DNA from: Pseudomonas agarici
Lineage (GTDB): Bacteria; Pseudomonadota; Gammaproteobacteria; Pseudomonadales; Pseudomonadaceae
NCBI RefSeq assembly: GCF_900109755.1
Contig: NZ_FOAR01000014.1
Location: 1-64,000, forward strand
Direction: 5' to 3'
Length of the DNA: 64,000 bases
This document shows positions 44,673-54,667 of the stretch, in pieces; within the stretch, counting starts at the first letter, position 1, and each line of letters opens with the position of its first letter. The notes under the pieces are model-generated. The model had not been told where the DNA came from, ran no database searches, and saw only the letters and a program-made list of their open reading frames with translations. The position numbers and the translations under genes were made by a program.

Positions 44673-47533
44673 TACACTGCCTCAACGAGGGTGCGCACGT
44701 CATCGGCGCTGCCCACAATCAGCGCCGAACGGGCCAGGGCCTGCGCTGCCGACAGGGTCAGTTCGCGTACCCGTGCCTTGACCTCGGGAATGCCGCGAGC
44801 GGCAACGCTCAATTCGTCCACCCCCAGCCCCACAAGCACGGGTATCGCCAGCGGGTCACTCGCCAGTTCACCGCAAACCCCCACCCACTTGCCATGGGCA
44901 TGGGCTGCGCGCACGGTGATGTCGATCAGTTGCAACACCGCCGGGTGCAAGCCATCGGCCTGGGCCGAGAGTGTCGGATGACCACGATCAATGGCCAGGG
45001 TGTACTGCGTCAAATCATTGGTTCCGATGCTGAAAAAATCCACTTCCGGAGCCAGCACCGGGGCCAACAGAGCCGCCGACGGCACCTCGATCATGATCCC
45101 CAGTTGCAGGTCGGCCACCGGGATTTCCAAGCGCAGCCGCTCGGTCATTTCCCGCGCCTGGCGCCACTGCGCCACAGTGCCGACCATGGGGAACATGATC
45201 CGCAGGGGGCGATTGTCAGCAGCCCGCAACAGGGCACGCAACTGGCTTTCCATGATTTTTGGCCGTTGCAGCGTCAGGCGAATACCGCGCACGCCGAGGA
45301 ACGGGTTCTCCTCTCTAGCAATCGGCCAGTACGGCAGCGGCTTGTCACCGCCGACATCCAGGGTGCGAACCACCAGCGGGCGCCCGCCCAGGCCGTCGAG
45401 TACCCGTCGGTATTCGGCCTCCTGGGTGGCTTCGTCGGGTGCCTGTCGATGCGTCATGAAGATCAGTTCAGTGCGCAATAGGCCGATGCCTTCGGCCCCT
45501 CGCTCCACCGCACCGGCGACATCGGCGCTTTCGCCGATATTGGCGAAAACTTCAACCGCCCGCCCGTCGCGGGTCAACGCTGGCTCATGGCGTTTCTCCG
45601 CCGCCAGACACAGGCGCTGCTCGCGGCTGTCGCGCTCCGCGGCGGCGCGCTGCAAGGTTACGGCATCCGGCGACACGTGCAGCCGGCCCCGCTGACCGTC
45701 GAGCAACAAGGTCGTACCCGGCGCCAGCAACAGCACCGCCGCTCCCGCCCCCACCAACGCGGGGATGCCCAAGGCCCGCGCAATAATCGCGCTGTGCGCC
45801 GTGGCCCCGCCACGGGCGGTGACAATCCCCACGACCCGCGTCGGATTGAGGCGCGCCACATCGGACGGGCCGACTTCATCCATCACCAGAACATAGGGCC
45901 GGTCCGGCTCGACCAGCGTTTCGCTGCCGCACAACCGCGCCAGCACACGCCGACCGATGTCTCGCAGATCCGCCGCCTGCTCGGCCAACAGCGCATCCGA
46001 CAACGACTCCTGCTGCCGGGCCGCCGCGTCGATCACCGCCATCCAGCCGGCTTCGGCGCTTTCACCCTGCTTGAGGCGATTATCGACCTCGTCGCCCAGG
46101 TCCGGATCGTCGAGCATTTCCTGGTGAGTAACGAAAATCTCGCGAATGGCCTGAGCCTTGCTACGCTGGATCAGGCCATCGATATCCCGGCGGACTTCGC
46201 TCAAGGCGCTGTGCAGACGCTGGCGTTCAAGCACGGCTGACTGACCGCGCAAGGGGTAGTCGAACGTCTGTGGGACCTGGATATAAGCCGGGCCGATAGC
46301 GATTCCCGGCGCGCCGGCGATCGCCTGGACCTGGCTGCCGGCACCCGGTGCCGTCAAGGCCTCTGCCACCTCGTCCTCGACCACGCTGGCGGCATTCACC
46401 GCCGGCAAGGGTTCGACTTCCTCGCCGAGCCCCTCTTCCACTGCCGTCAGCAAGGCTGGCAAGGCATCGGCGGCAATAGCCGGCTCAACAATGAACTCCA
46501 GCACTTGAGCCCGCCGAGCGCCGAGACTGAGCAACTTACTCAAGCTTTTCACCGACACCGCCTTGCCTGCCACATCGACAATACGCACACGAATATCGCC
46601 ATCGAAACGCTTCGCCAGTTGCGCCAGGACCTTCGCTGGCCGGGCATGCAGACCATGGGCATTAGCCAGGGTGATGCGCGCGCTCGGCCAATCGGCCGGC
46701 AGTTCGCCACCAAGGACCTCCAGCACCGCCCGGCTGCTGGTGGCACGCCCCAGTTCATGGCCACGGCCTTCGATCAGCAAGGTGCACAGACGTTCGAGCA
46801 AAGCCTGATGGGCCTCACCGAGACTGGCGAGACAGAACAGGCCGTTCAACGGTTGGCCGAGATAACGCAACGGCTTTTGCGGAGTGACAAATGCCAGCCC
46901 CGGCTGCCTGACCGTTTGCTCGCTGTGCAGCCACCACAGGCCGTCACCCAGCGGCAGCGCTTGGACCTGCTGCAGGATCGCGGCAAAACCGTTGCTCACA
47001 CAATTGGCCTGGCGCAATAGACGGGCGCCTCGCCAGACCAGGTCCTCGAAATCATCCGCCCCCACGCCAAGGCCGATCATTTGTGCATCCAGTGCCAGTT
47101 CCTGGGGCGCGCCTTGCAGCAGTTTCAGCAATGCCTCGGCGGAACCGGCACGGCGCAGGGCCTGGCCCAGATCGGTCTCGCCGAGGGCACGGGTAAGCAG
47201 TTGCAGCAAACGCAGGTGCTCGTCGGATGTTGCCGCGATGCCGATGGCCAGATAGACGATCTGGCCGTCCCCCCAATCCACGCCCTCGGGAAATTGCAAC
47301 AGGCGCACGCCGGTGGCGAACACCTGATCACGGGTTTGCGGGGTGCCATGGGGAATCGCAATACCCTGGCCGAGAAAGGTCGAGCCTTGCATCTCACGAT
47401 CTTGCAAGCCGGCCAGGTAACCCTCGGCCACCAGGCCGTCAGTCACCAGTGCGTCCGCAAGCAGCTGCAGGGCGGCAGACTTATCGACGGCCGACTGGCC
47501 CATGGAAATCTGCTCTACGGTGAGTTCGAGCAC
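44672..47533 (-). CDS. fruB: Multiphosphoryl transfer protein: EIIA(Fru)-HPr-EI fusion
   Basis: A 953-residue cytoplasmic fusion that performs the whole phosphorelay from phosphoenolpyruvate to FruA. The EIIA domain (about 1-150) has His62 in GIAIPHGTP; the HPr domain (about 280-370) has ANAHGLHARPA; the EI domain (about 410-950) has the active histidine in GGATAHSAIIARALGIPALVG and the PEP-binding GTNDLTQYTLAIDR. The start is GTG 47533 with GGAG 7 nt upstream. First gene of the fru operon, about 300 nt downstream of a Cra operator. Confidence 0.95.
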   Translation of the reverse strand: MLELTVEQISMGQSAVDKSAALQLLADALVTDGLVAEGYLAGLQDREMQGSTFLGQGIAIPHGTPQTRDQVFATGVRLLQFPEGVDWGDGQIVYLAIGIAATSDEHLRLLQLLTRALGETDLGQALRRAGSAEALLKLLQGAPQELALDAQMIGLGVGADDFEDLVWRGARLLRQANCVSNGFAAILQQVQALPLGDGLWWLHSEQTVRQPGLAFVTPQKPLRYLGQPLNGLFCLASLGEAHQALLERLCTLLIEGRGHELGRATSSRAVLEVLGGELPADWPSARITLANAHGLHARPAKVLAQLAKRFDGDIRVRIVDVAGKAVSVKSLSKLLSLGARRAQVLEFIVEPAIAADALPALLTAVEEGLGEEVEPLPAVNAASVVEDEVAEALTAPGAGSQVQAIAGAPGIAIGPAYIQVPQTFDYPLRGQSAVLERQRLHSALSEVRRDIDGLIQRSKAQAIREIFVTHQEMLDDPDLGDEVDNRLKQGESAEAGWMAVIDAAARQQESLSDALLAEQAADLRDIGRRVLARLCGSETLVEPDRPYVLVMDEVGPSDVARLNPTRVVGIVTARGGATAHSAIIARALGIPALVGAGAAVLLLAPGTTLLLDGQRGRLHVSPDAVTLQRAAAERDSREQRLCLAAEKRHEPALTRDGRAVEVFANIGESADVAGAVERGAEGIGLLRTELIFMTHRQAPDEATQEAEYRRVLDGLGGRPLVVRTLDVGGDKPLPYWPIAREENPFLGVRGIRLTLQRPKIMESQLRALLRAADNRPLRIMFPMVGTVAQWRQAREMTERLRLEIPVADLQLGIMIEVPSAALLAPVLAPEVDFFSIGTNDLTQYTLAIDRGHPTLSAQADGLHPAVLQLIDITVRAAHAHGKWVGVCGELASDPLAIPVLVGLGVDELSVAARGIPEVKARVRELTLSAAQALARSALIVGSADDVRTLVEAV

Positions 47534-48083
47534 GCCTTTCTCCTCTATCAATGCCAACCGCCAGCGGCCTGTACGGTTAGTGCGTTAGCTCAAGTTCGGA
47601 TGCCAGAAGTCCATGGCCAAGGCGCTGCGAACCGTCTAGCCCGGCTATGGCGAGCAACAGCAACGCCGGCCAGGGGCTGGTGGCGCCGAAATTGACTAAC
47701 AGAACTCACCACGCAGGCCACTAGGGATTGTTTTGAATGTATCAGCCAGGGCTTGCGCACCAAACAGGACGAAACGGTCTTTCGGCATGACCGTGACACA
47801 GGGCGCATCTCCTGGAAAACAGCAAAGCTGAAACGTTTAATCTAGATCGTGAGACACGTTACTCGATTATCCTTGCGAGTTGAAGCCCTGCTGATCGACA
47901 ACTGATTGCTGGCAAACCTGCAGCAGTGCCTTGAGACCGCTGGGAGCTTGCTCAGAACACTGCCCGGACTCCGTTGCACTCCCACAGAACCCACCCTCCC
48001 CCTGCTCCCACAGTCAGCGGCTGGAATAGGATACGATCAGAGAAAATGTAGCCATGAACGACAGCAAATAAGGAATCGTTCGC
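47534..48083. other. Divergent fruB-fruR control region
   Basis: About 550 bases between the divergent fru operon and fruR. It contains the Cra operator at 47829-47840. Both starts are far from the operator (about 295 nt to fruB, 244 nt to fruR), so both leaders are long. No other gene is supported. Confidence 0.6.
47829..47840. promoter_or_regulatory. Cra/FruR operator
   Basis: TGAAACGTTTAA is the exact reverse complement of TTAAACGTTTCA, the operator described for Cra upstream of fruB in P. putida. It lies between the divergent fruB and fruR genes. Repression relieved by fructose-1-phosphate is expected from family knowledge. Confidence 0.85.
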
Positions 48084-49079
48084 TTGAAACTCAGTGATAT
48101 TGCCCGCCTGGCCGGTGTGTCCGTCACCACCGCCAGCTACGTCATCAACGGCAAGGCCGAGCAACAGCGTATCAGCAACAGCACCGTGGAGCGGGTCCGC
48201 GCCGTGGTCGAGCAGCACGGCTTCACGCCTAACCCCCAGGCCGCCGGCCTGCGCAGCCGCAAGACGCGCACCCTCGGGTTTATCCTGCCGGACCTGGAGA
48301 ACCCCAGTTATGCACGCATCGCCAAGCTGTTGGAGCAAGGTGCCCGTGCCCGCGGTTATCAGTTGCTAATCGCCAGCTCCGACGATGATCCGGACAGCGA
48401 ACGCCAACTGTTGCAACTGTTCCGTGCCCGTCGCTGTGATGCCTTGTTCGTCGCCAGTTGCCTGCCAGCCGAAGATAATAGCTATCGCCAGTTGCAGGAC
48501 TGGGGAATGCCGGTCATTGCCATCGACCGGGAAATGCAGCCCGCACATTTCTGTTCGGTGGTCAGTGACGACCATCGGGCCAGCCTGCAATTGACTCGCA
48601 GCCTATTGCAACCGATACCGCGCCATATCGCCCTGATCGGCGCTCGCGCCGAACTGAGCATCAGCCGGCAGCGGGCTGCCGGTTTTCAGGACGCGCTGAA
48701 CGATTTCAAGGGCGAGGCACTGATCGAACACGGCGAAGCGTTCAGCCGCGATTGCGGTCGGCGACTGATGGATACGCTGGTCAAACGTCTCGGCCATCTG
48801 CCCGATGCCTTGGTCACCACCTCTTATGTGCTGCTACAGGGCGTATTCGATGCCTTGCACAACCACCCACTCAAGCCGCAGCCGCTGCGCCTGGGGACCT
48901 TTGGCGACACTCAGTTGCTGGACTTTCTGCCCCTGCCCGTGAACGCCATGGCTCAACAACACCGGTTGATCGCCGACAAGGCCCTGCAACTGGCCATGGC
49001 CGCCATCGAGGACAAGGACTACCGGCCCGGTGTGCAGGCGATCGCACGGACCTTCAAGCAACGTATCCACGAGGCCTGA
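48084..49079 (+). CDS. fruR: Fructose operon repressor Cra/FruR (LacI family)
   Basis: A 331-residue LacI-type repressor. The N-terminal helix-turn-helix (KLSDIARLAGVSVTTASYVINGK) is followed by the hinge and periplasmic-binding-protein-like effector domain (TLGFILPDLENPSYARIAK). It should bind the site at 47829-47840 and respond to fructose-1-phosphate. Translation starts at TTG 48084 with AAGGA upstream. tatD follows 2 nt after the stop, so the two are co-transcribed. Confidence 0.93.
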   Translation: MKLSDIARLAGVSVTTASYVINGKAEQQRISNSTVERVRAVVEQHGFTPNPQAAGLRSRKTRTLGFILPDLENPSYARIAKLLEQGARARGYQLLIASSDDDPDSERQLLQLFRARRCDALFVASCLPAEDNSYRQLQDWGMPVIAIDREMQPAHFCSVVSDDHRASLQLTRSLLQPIPRHIALIGARAELSISRQRAAGFQDALNDFKGEALIEHGEAFSRDCGRRLMDTLVKRLGHLPDALVTTSYVLLQGVFDALHNHPLKPQPLRLGTFGDTQLLDFLPLPVNAMAQQHRLIADKALQLAMAAIEDKDYRPGVQAIARTFKQRIHEA

Positions 49080-49081
49080 CC

Positions 49082-49873
49082 ATGGAGTTGATCGACACCC
49101 ATACCCATCTCGATTTTGCGGATTTCGATGAAGATCGCGACGCGCTGCTCGATCGCAGCCGCGCCTTGGGTGTCGGTCGCATGGTGGTGCTGGGGGTTTA
49201 TCGGCGGAATTGGCAGCGGGTCTGGGATCTGGTGCTGCGCGATCCGCAACTGCATGCCGCATTCGGCCTGCATCCGGTTTACCTGGAGGATCATCGCCCG
49301 GCCGATCTGGACCAATTAGGCGACTGGCTCAGCCTCCTGGCCAATCATCCGCAACTCTGCGCGGTGGGTGAGTTCGGCCTGGACTACTTTCTGCCGCAGC
49401 TCGATCGCGAACGCCAGCAAGTGCTGTTCGAGGCCCAATTGAAGCTTGCCGTGGACTTTAACTTGCCCGCGCTGCTTCATGTGCGTCGCAGCCACGCGGC
49501 GACCATTGCGACACTCAAACGCTTTCGCCCGGCCCGTGGGGGGATCATCCACGCCTTTGCCGGCAGTCGCGAAGAAGCCCGGGAATACCTCAAGCTGGGC
49601 TTCAAGCTTGGCCTGGGCGGTGCTGGAACCTGGCCACAGGCCTTGCGTCTGGGCAAGGTGATTGCCGACCTGCCTCTGGACGCCGTGGTGCTTGAAACCG
49701 ATTCGCCGGACATGGCGCCGGTCATGTATCCCGGCATGCGCAACAGCCCGGAACACCTGCCGGCCATCTGCGCCGCCCTGGCCAAACTCATGGCCATCAG
49801 CCCACTGGCATTGGCTACCGCCAGTACCGCCAACGCTTGCACGCTGTTCAACTGGCCATTGAGTCCGACTTAA
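49082..49873 (+). CDS. TatD-family metal-dependent hydrolase
   Basis: A 263-residue amidohydrolase-superfamily protein. Metal ligands are visible as DTHTHLD at the N terminus, GEFGLDYF, LLHVRRSH, IIHAFAG and ETDSPDM. TatD proteins are 3'-5' DNA exonucleases or related hydrolases with roles in DNA repair or quality control. It starts 2 nt after fruR. Its last 26 nt overlap the end of the gene on the other strand. Confidence 0.88.
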   Translation: MELIDTHTHLDFADFDEDRDALLDRSRALGVGRMVVLGVYRRNWQRVWDLVLRDPQLHAAFGLHPVYLEDHRPADLDQLGDWLSLLANHPQLCAVGEFGLDYFLPQLDRERQQVLFEAQLKLAVDFNLPALLHVRRSHAATIATLKRFRPARGGIIHAFAGSREEAREYLKLGFKLGLGGAGTWPQALRLGKVIADLPLDAVVLETDSPDMAPVMYPGMRNSPEHLPAICAALAKLMAISPLALATASTANACTLFNWPLSPT

Positions 49874-50231
49874 CCCCGACCTGCAAGATCAGCGTCACCT
49901 GTTGCCGGTGGCGGGCATAGCGCAAGATCGTGAAATACAGCAACAGCATCAGCAGGGAAAAATTGAGTTGTTCGACCACGCTGATCAGACCGACCCATTC
50001 GCAGACCAGGGCGACCAACAACGAGGTAGCCATCAACACAATCATGCTAACCTTGAGCGGCAACCACATGTCCAGTGATCTGAAGCGCTTCAGTTGCTTC
50101 GAACAATTGAGTTGTACCGCCTCGTGACAGTAGCGACAGGCAAAACTTTCATTGATAGCAATGGCGTTCAAATGCCATGTACTAAGGGGAAATGTGCAAC
50201 TGCAATGCGCGCAAACTCCTTTGACGCTCAT
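49848..50231 (-). CDS. Small membrane protein with N-terminal zinc-ribbon-like cysteines
   Basis: A 127-residue protein. Two CxxC knuckles (CAHC and CRYC, about residues 7-37) suggest a zinc ribbon; two hydrophobic segments follow (VSMIVLMATSLLVALVCEW and SLLMLLLYFTILRY). Topology suggests a cytoplasmic metal-binding head on an inner-membrane hairpin. No named family. ATG 50231 follows AAGGA. Its 3' end overlaps that of tatD on the opposite strand. Confidence 0.7.
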   Translation of the reverse strand: MSVKGVCAHCSCTFPLSTWHLNAIAINESFACRYCHEAVQLNCSKQLKRFRSLDMWLPLKVSMIVLMATSLLVALVCEWVGLISVVEQLNFSLLMLLLYFTILRYARHRQQVTLILQVGVKSDSMAS

Positions 50232-50584
50232 GAGCGTATCCTTCAAATCTGCTCCTCCCGATCAGTAACAGCTCACCGATGAGTTCGGTATAGATGGGTT
50301 TTCGCTCATCGTAAGCAGAAAGATCGATCCAGAAAGAAAACAGGATTTGACCTACATTCAAAGAGCTTAAGTACTACAAACCATTCCAAAGCGCACGGCA
50401 AACCTCATTTTGCCCAGGCGGCGCAATATGATGCGGATCGACGCGTAGAAACCGCCATAGAGGCCGATGATGGAAGGAAACATCACCACTAACTTTGCAA
50501 CCAACCTATGCAGGCGACAAGGTTAACCGCCACCGTTGAAATCTATAGGCGAGGGCTTGCTCCGAGTCCGTGCTACCTTGGGGG
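50232..50584. other. Intergenic region with a REP-like remnant
   Basis: About 350 bases between the small membrane-protein gene and ampE. At 50543-50566 TATAGGCGAGGGCTTGCTCC followed by GAGT resembles half of a REP element. No gene or RNA seen. Confidence 0.45.
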
Positions 50585-51424
50585 TCAGATCAGCAGCGTC
50601 CACAGGGCAAAACCGCCATACCAGAGCACCGCCGCCCGCAGCAGCAGCCCCCAGAGGCTGTCCAGGCTCATGACACCATCGGCGCCGATGCTGGTGGCCG
50701 GTAGTTCTCCGGCCATCCGCCCGACTTTCGCCACCAATTGCTCGGCGCCGATATCCCAGTTGAGCAACTCGTGCAACATCACTCGGCTAACCGCCACGAA
50801 ATTGCCAACCAGCGCCAGACTCGCCGACAGCAAGCGTACCGGCAACCAATCGAATGCATGGCGCAATAGGCTGGCACGCTCGGCCAGGGCCGGATTGTGG
50901 CTGTGCTCCGTGGCCAGGGCGAGCAGGCGATAACTCAAGGCGGCCACCGGACCCAGCAGGAAATACCAGAAGATCACCGCAAAGAAACTTTGATAGGCCT
51001 GCCACAGCAGGTATCCCTGGACTTTTTCCAGCAGTTGCTCGCCGTTCTCGACACACGTCACCTGCATGTCGCGCCTGGCCACATGCACTCCGGCCTGCAT
51101 GTCACCGCGCCGCCAGGCATCGCGAAAGGGTCCCAGTGTCGCCAATAGATCGCCGCGCCCCAGACTATAAATCACCACCCACAGATGCACCGGCAACGCC
51201 AGCAGACCATAGGCAAGCGGCTGTACCACCATCAACAACAGGCCGAGCAAGGCGACCGGCAGCAACACCAACAGCACCAGTATCCACCAAGGCCGTTTCG
51301 CCCAACGCGCACTGGACTCGAGCCGGGCCAGCTCGCCCAACCAGGCACCGTCACGCTGGACACGCTGGCGCAAAGCCGAGAACTTCTCGATCCATACCGC
51401 CAGCAGCAGTACCAGAAAACTCAT
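50585..51424 (-). CDS. ampE: AmpE regulatory membrane protein
   Basis: A 279-residue inner-membrane protein with four hydrophobic segments (about 45-70, 70-90, 140-165, 255-279) and the conserved VNGEQLLEKV-type and FAVIFWYFLLGPVAALSYR blocks. AmpE is encoded with AmpD and influences beta-lactamase induction through cell-wall recycling, by an unclear mechanism. ATG 51424 overlaps the ampD stop by 4 nt. Confidence 0.92.
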   Translation of the reverse strand: MSFLVLLLAVWIEKFSALRQRVQRDGAWLGELARLESSARWAKRPWWILVLLVLLPVALLGLLLMVVQPLAYGLLALPVHLWVVIYSLGRGDLLATLGPFRDAWRRGDMQAGVHVARRDMQVTCVENGEQLLEKVQGYLLWQAYQSFFAVIFWYFLLGPVAALSYRLLALATEHSHNPALAERASLLRHAFDWLPVRLLSASLALVGNFVAVSRVMLHELLNWDIGAEQLVAKVGRMAGELPATSIGADGVMSLDSLWGLLLRAAVLWYGGFALWTLLI

Positions 51425-51984
51425 TGCGACTCTCCTTTTTCCAGTAGGGCGACGCGCAAACGCTCCCAGTCAAAGCCTGCTCCCGGATCGGTTTTGCGGC
51501 CCGGCGCAATGTCGCTGTGGCCGCAAATCCGTTGTGGAGTAATTGCAGGGTAAGCGGCCAGCAGATACCGGCTCAAGGTAATCAGCGACGTATACTGCGC
51601 GTCGGTGAAAGGCAGATCATCAGTGCCCTCCAACTCGATGCCCAGAGAGAAATCGTTACAGCTCTCGCGACCCTCGAAACTCGACACGCCAGCATGCCAG
51701 GCCCGTTCCAGACAGGAGACAAACTGCGTGACCTTGCCGTCACGTTCAATCAGAAAGTGCGCGGACACCCGTAGGTGAGCGATGCCGTCAAAGTAGGGAT
51801 GTTCCGTAATATCCAGGCGATTCTGAAAAAACTCCTGGACTTTACCCGTGGCGAATTGCCCAGGCGGCAGGCTGATGTTGTGGATCACCAGCAGGGAAAC
51901 TTCCCCTTCAGGGCGCTCATTGGCGTTGGGCGACGGACAATGATCCACGTCCTGGCACCACCCCGTGGCGGGATCCAACTGCAT
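51421..51984 (-). CDS. ampD: 1,6-Anhydro-N-acetylmuramyl-L-alanine amidase AmpD
   Basis: A 187-residue cytoplasmic zinc amidase that cleaves anhydromuropeptides during peptidoglycan recycling; loss derepresses AmpC through AmpR. Zinc ligands fall at His35 (VIHNISLPPG), His156 (CGHSDIAPGRK) and Asp166 (TDPGAGFDW), matching the known enzyme. AAGGA precedes the ATG. First gene of ampD-ampE. Confidence 0.95.
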   Translation of the reverse strand: MQLDPATGWCQDVDHCPSPNANERPEGEVSLLVIHNISLPPGQFATGKVQEFFQNRLDITEHPYFDGIAHLRVSAHFLIERDGKVTQFVSCLERAWHAGVSSFEGRESCNDFSLGIELEGTDDLPFTDAQYTSLITLSRYLLAAYPAITPQRICGHSDIAPGRKTDPGAGFDWERLRVALLEKGESQ

Positions 51985-52069
51985 ACAGGTTCCTTCGAGG
52001 ATAAAAAGCGACAGGCCCAGTATGCCGCGATAGAGGCCGACATGGGCAGCACTCTCTGCGCAAAAAAAA

Positions 52070-54292
52070 TCAGCGAGCCTTCAGTCGCCGCAAATTGCCG
52101 ATGACCGATTCCAAGGCGCGGTCGAACAGCAGCGCATCGTCCAACAGCCGCACCGCACCGCGACGAAATTCGACAGCCAGCCCCTGGCCCGTGCGCTCCA
52201 GCACTTTCATACCGGTACGATTGACGAAGATGTATTTGCCAGTCGACTCGATGATCGCCGTCAGTTTGCACCGCAGGCTGTTTTCATCGTCCTCACGGAT
52301 CTCGACCCAGTTGCCAATCCGCAACTGCCTGACCCACAGCAGCCCGGCGTCATCTTCAGGCAACGCCACAAGACGCTCCTCGGTCAGCATGTCGTCGGGT
52401 GAGCCGAGGACAATTTCCTCCAGCACCGCGACCATCGCCGGTTGCGTCTCCTCGACGGCAACCGGCTCGGCGCGTTGCTTCGCCAAACGCTGAAAGACCT
52501 GGACATGCAGGCTTTCGAGCTGGCTGAAAAACTCGCTGGTGGCAAACGGATCGAAAGCGGCACTGGTCAGTCCATCGCGCAACGCCTTGAGCAAACCGGG
52601 CACCAGTTCCAGCAAACGCAGGCGAGCATCGATCTGGCCCTGGGGCTCCACACTCCAGATCAGGTCGTCCATGGTTTGCAGGCCGGCCCGCCACTCGACG
52701 GACGCTTCGCCGTGCTTGAGACAGGTCAGCAATAGAACCTTGCTCCAGGCCTCCTGCAGCAAACGCACCACGACTTCGGGCAGGGTCTTGCCCAGCAGCC
52801 GCTGGTTCAACACCTCCTGGACCCGTCGGCGAGCCTGTTCGGCCTTGGCCCGGCCTTCTTCGGCGTCACGGGTGCGCTGCTCGAGCAACTCACTGCGGCG
52901 GCGCTCATCGCCGGTAAAGTCGAGGAAGTCCACCAGCAGTTCGGAGAAGATCGCCGGATCATCGACGAAATCATTCAACAAACGCTGGACGACCTGTTCG
53001 ATACGCACGTACAAGGCATCGCGCTGATAGTCGTCGCGCGCGCCCCAACCCATGGCTGCCGCGGCGATTTCATTGAGCAGGCGTCGAGCCGGATGACTGC
53101 CACGGCTAAAAAAGCTCTTGTCCAGCACCGCCACCTTCAACATCGGAATCTGCAAGCGTCCGATTAGCGCCTTCAGGGAATCCGGTAGGTTGCGGTCATC
53201 GAGGATAAATTCGAAGAGCATGGCGATCAGGTTGATCACATCTTCGTCCATGACTGCAACCACGCGTGACTTGCCACTTTTGACGCTGACCCGGGTCAAC
53301 AACTGCTCAAGCTGGTTGCGCAGGTCGAAATCGTCGGCAACGGTCTGCGTCGGTACGTACTGCTGCAAATGTGAAAGCAGTCGCAATAGATCGCGGGTGG
53401 AAATCGGCTGAATCTCGGAGCCCACATCCAGCCTGGGCGCCACACTGCCGCGAACATGTCGCAACAGCTCCTGCAAGGCCGAGAATACCTCCTGAACGCT
53501 GGCATCGAGGAGTGAGGAGCCCGACTTGGCCGTTCCCGCCTCACCCTGGCTGGCCCGTGCACTGGCCGGCGGGCGATCGGAAGCACGACGGGCCGGCACG
53601 GCCTTGAGTTCCGGCAATACGCCGGTGGCGATCAACAACTGGTTGGCTTCGGCGTACAACTGATCGGCATCGCTAAGCACATATTTCTCGAACAGCTTGA
53701 GAATGATCAGTTTGACCTTGATTTCCACCCCCAAGTCGCCGTCGGCCCCCAGGAAATACTCACAAAGCATCGCCGGCCCCATGGGGTTGTCCTGGTCCTC
53801 GATGCGTCGAGCGATCAAGGCATTCAAACGAGTGGTCAATTGCCCGAGGGAAAAACCGTCCCGGCTCAAGACCTTGGCAACCATCGCATCCAGGGCAACG
53901 GTTTTTTCCAGCTCATCGTTCGGAACCAGTGCCAGCTTGTCGTAGGACATCGGCGTCGGTAGCGCCGCCTCGTTGAGGTCATATTGACCGAGACCGACAA
54001 ACGCCTCGAAAAAACGCTCGAGAAAGCCGCGCTCGATACTTTTACGCTTGAGCCGCAGATCGCGCATGGCTTCGAAGAAAGTGTTCTGGTCGACATTGTT
54101 CAGGGCCCTGTCAGCCATTTCGAACAGGGTGTCATCGGCATTGTCGAACAGCGCCTGCAAGCCTTGTTTGAGCTGCTGCGCGGCCTTGTCGCGAACCTGA
54201 AGCAGAACCACGGGCAAACGGGCGAGCGGCGACGGCGTCGCTCGTTTATCGGTGGCCTTGTGCAAAGGCACTACCTTCCCGTCATTGTGCAT
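52070..54292 (-). CDS. DUF1631 domain protein
   Basis: A 740-residue soluble, mostly helical protein of the DUF1631 family, present next to ampD and nadC in P. aeruginosa as well. No signal peptide. The C-terminal ~100 residues (VRQLRIGNWVEIREDDENS to LLFDRALESVIGNL) look like a small beta-rich domain; related proteins have been proposed to carry PilZ-like folds, but no RxxxR motif is evident. Function unknown. Confidence 0.85.
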   Translation of the reverse strand: MHNDGKVVPLHKATDKRATPSPLARLPVVLLQVRDKAAQQLKQGLQALFDNADDTLFEMADRALNNVDQNTFFEAMRDLRLKRKSIERGFLERFFEAFVGLGQYDLNEAALPTPMSYDKLALVPNDELEKTVALDAMVAKVLSRDGFSLGQLTTRLNALIARRIEDQDNPMGPAMLCEYFLGADGDLGVEIKVKLIILKLFEKYVLSDADQLYAEANQLLIATGVLPELKAVPARRASDRPPASARASQGEAGTAKSGSSLLDASVQEVFSALQELLRHVRGSVAPRLDVGSEIQPISTRDLLRLLSHLQQYVPTQTVADDFDLRNQLEQLLTRVSVKSGKSRVVAVMDEDVINLIAMLFEFILDDRNLPDSLKALIGRLQIPMLKVAVLDKSFFSRGSHPARRLLNEIAAAAMGWGARDDYQRDALYVRIEQVVQRLLNDFVDDPAIFSELLVDFLDFTGDERRRSELLEQRTRDAEEGRAKAEQARRRVQEVLNQRLLGKTLPEVVVRLLQEAWSKVLLLTCLKHGEASVEWRAGLQTMDDLIWSVEPQGQIDARLRLLELVPGLLKALRDGLTSAAFDPFATSEFFSQLESLHVQVFQRLAKQRAEPVAVEETQPAMVAVLEEIVLGSPDDMLTEERLVALPEDDAGLLWVRQLRIGNWVEIREDDENSLRCKLTAIIESTGKYIFVNRTGMKVLERTGQGLAVEFRRGAVRLLDDALLFDRALESVIGNLRRLKAR

Positions 54293-54667
54293 CCAAGCCT
54301 CCAGCTACCGCGGTTCTTCGGTTCTGTGTAAACAATAGGTCTGCGCAGGCCATGGGCAAATAGCTCACAACCCCTTCGCAACGGCTGCCGGTGCAACCGC
54401 CGGGGGTATCGATAATCAGGAAATCACAGGTACGTCAAAGGTATGACGTCAATTACAAGGCATATTATCTTGCAAAAGATGTCACTTTTGCCAGCGAACT
54501 CTGCAACTCCTTTTCGTTCATTGCATTGGATAGACCCTCGAAGATGCAAAAATGCTCAATCGAGGCGACCAAATGCAGGTTAGTGGCGGCATGGTGTTGG
54601 CGGGCGCACCTTGGGTTAGCGAGCGCCAAGGCTCTATAATCGGGCCACTTTGTTTGTGGAGCCCGTT
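54293..54667. other. Divergent promoter region of the DUF1631 gene and nadC
   Basis: About 375 bases, AT-richer in the middle (54430-54560). No supported gene, repeat or RNA structure was seen. Confidence 0.5.
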
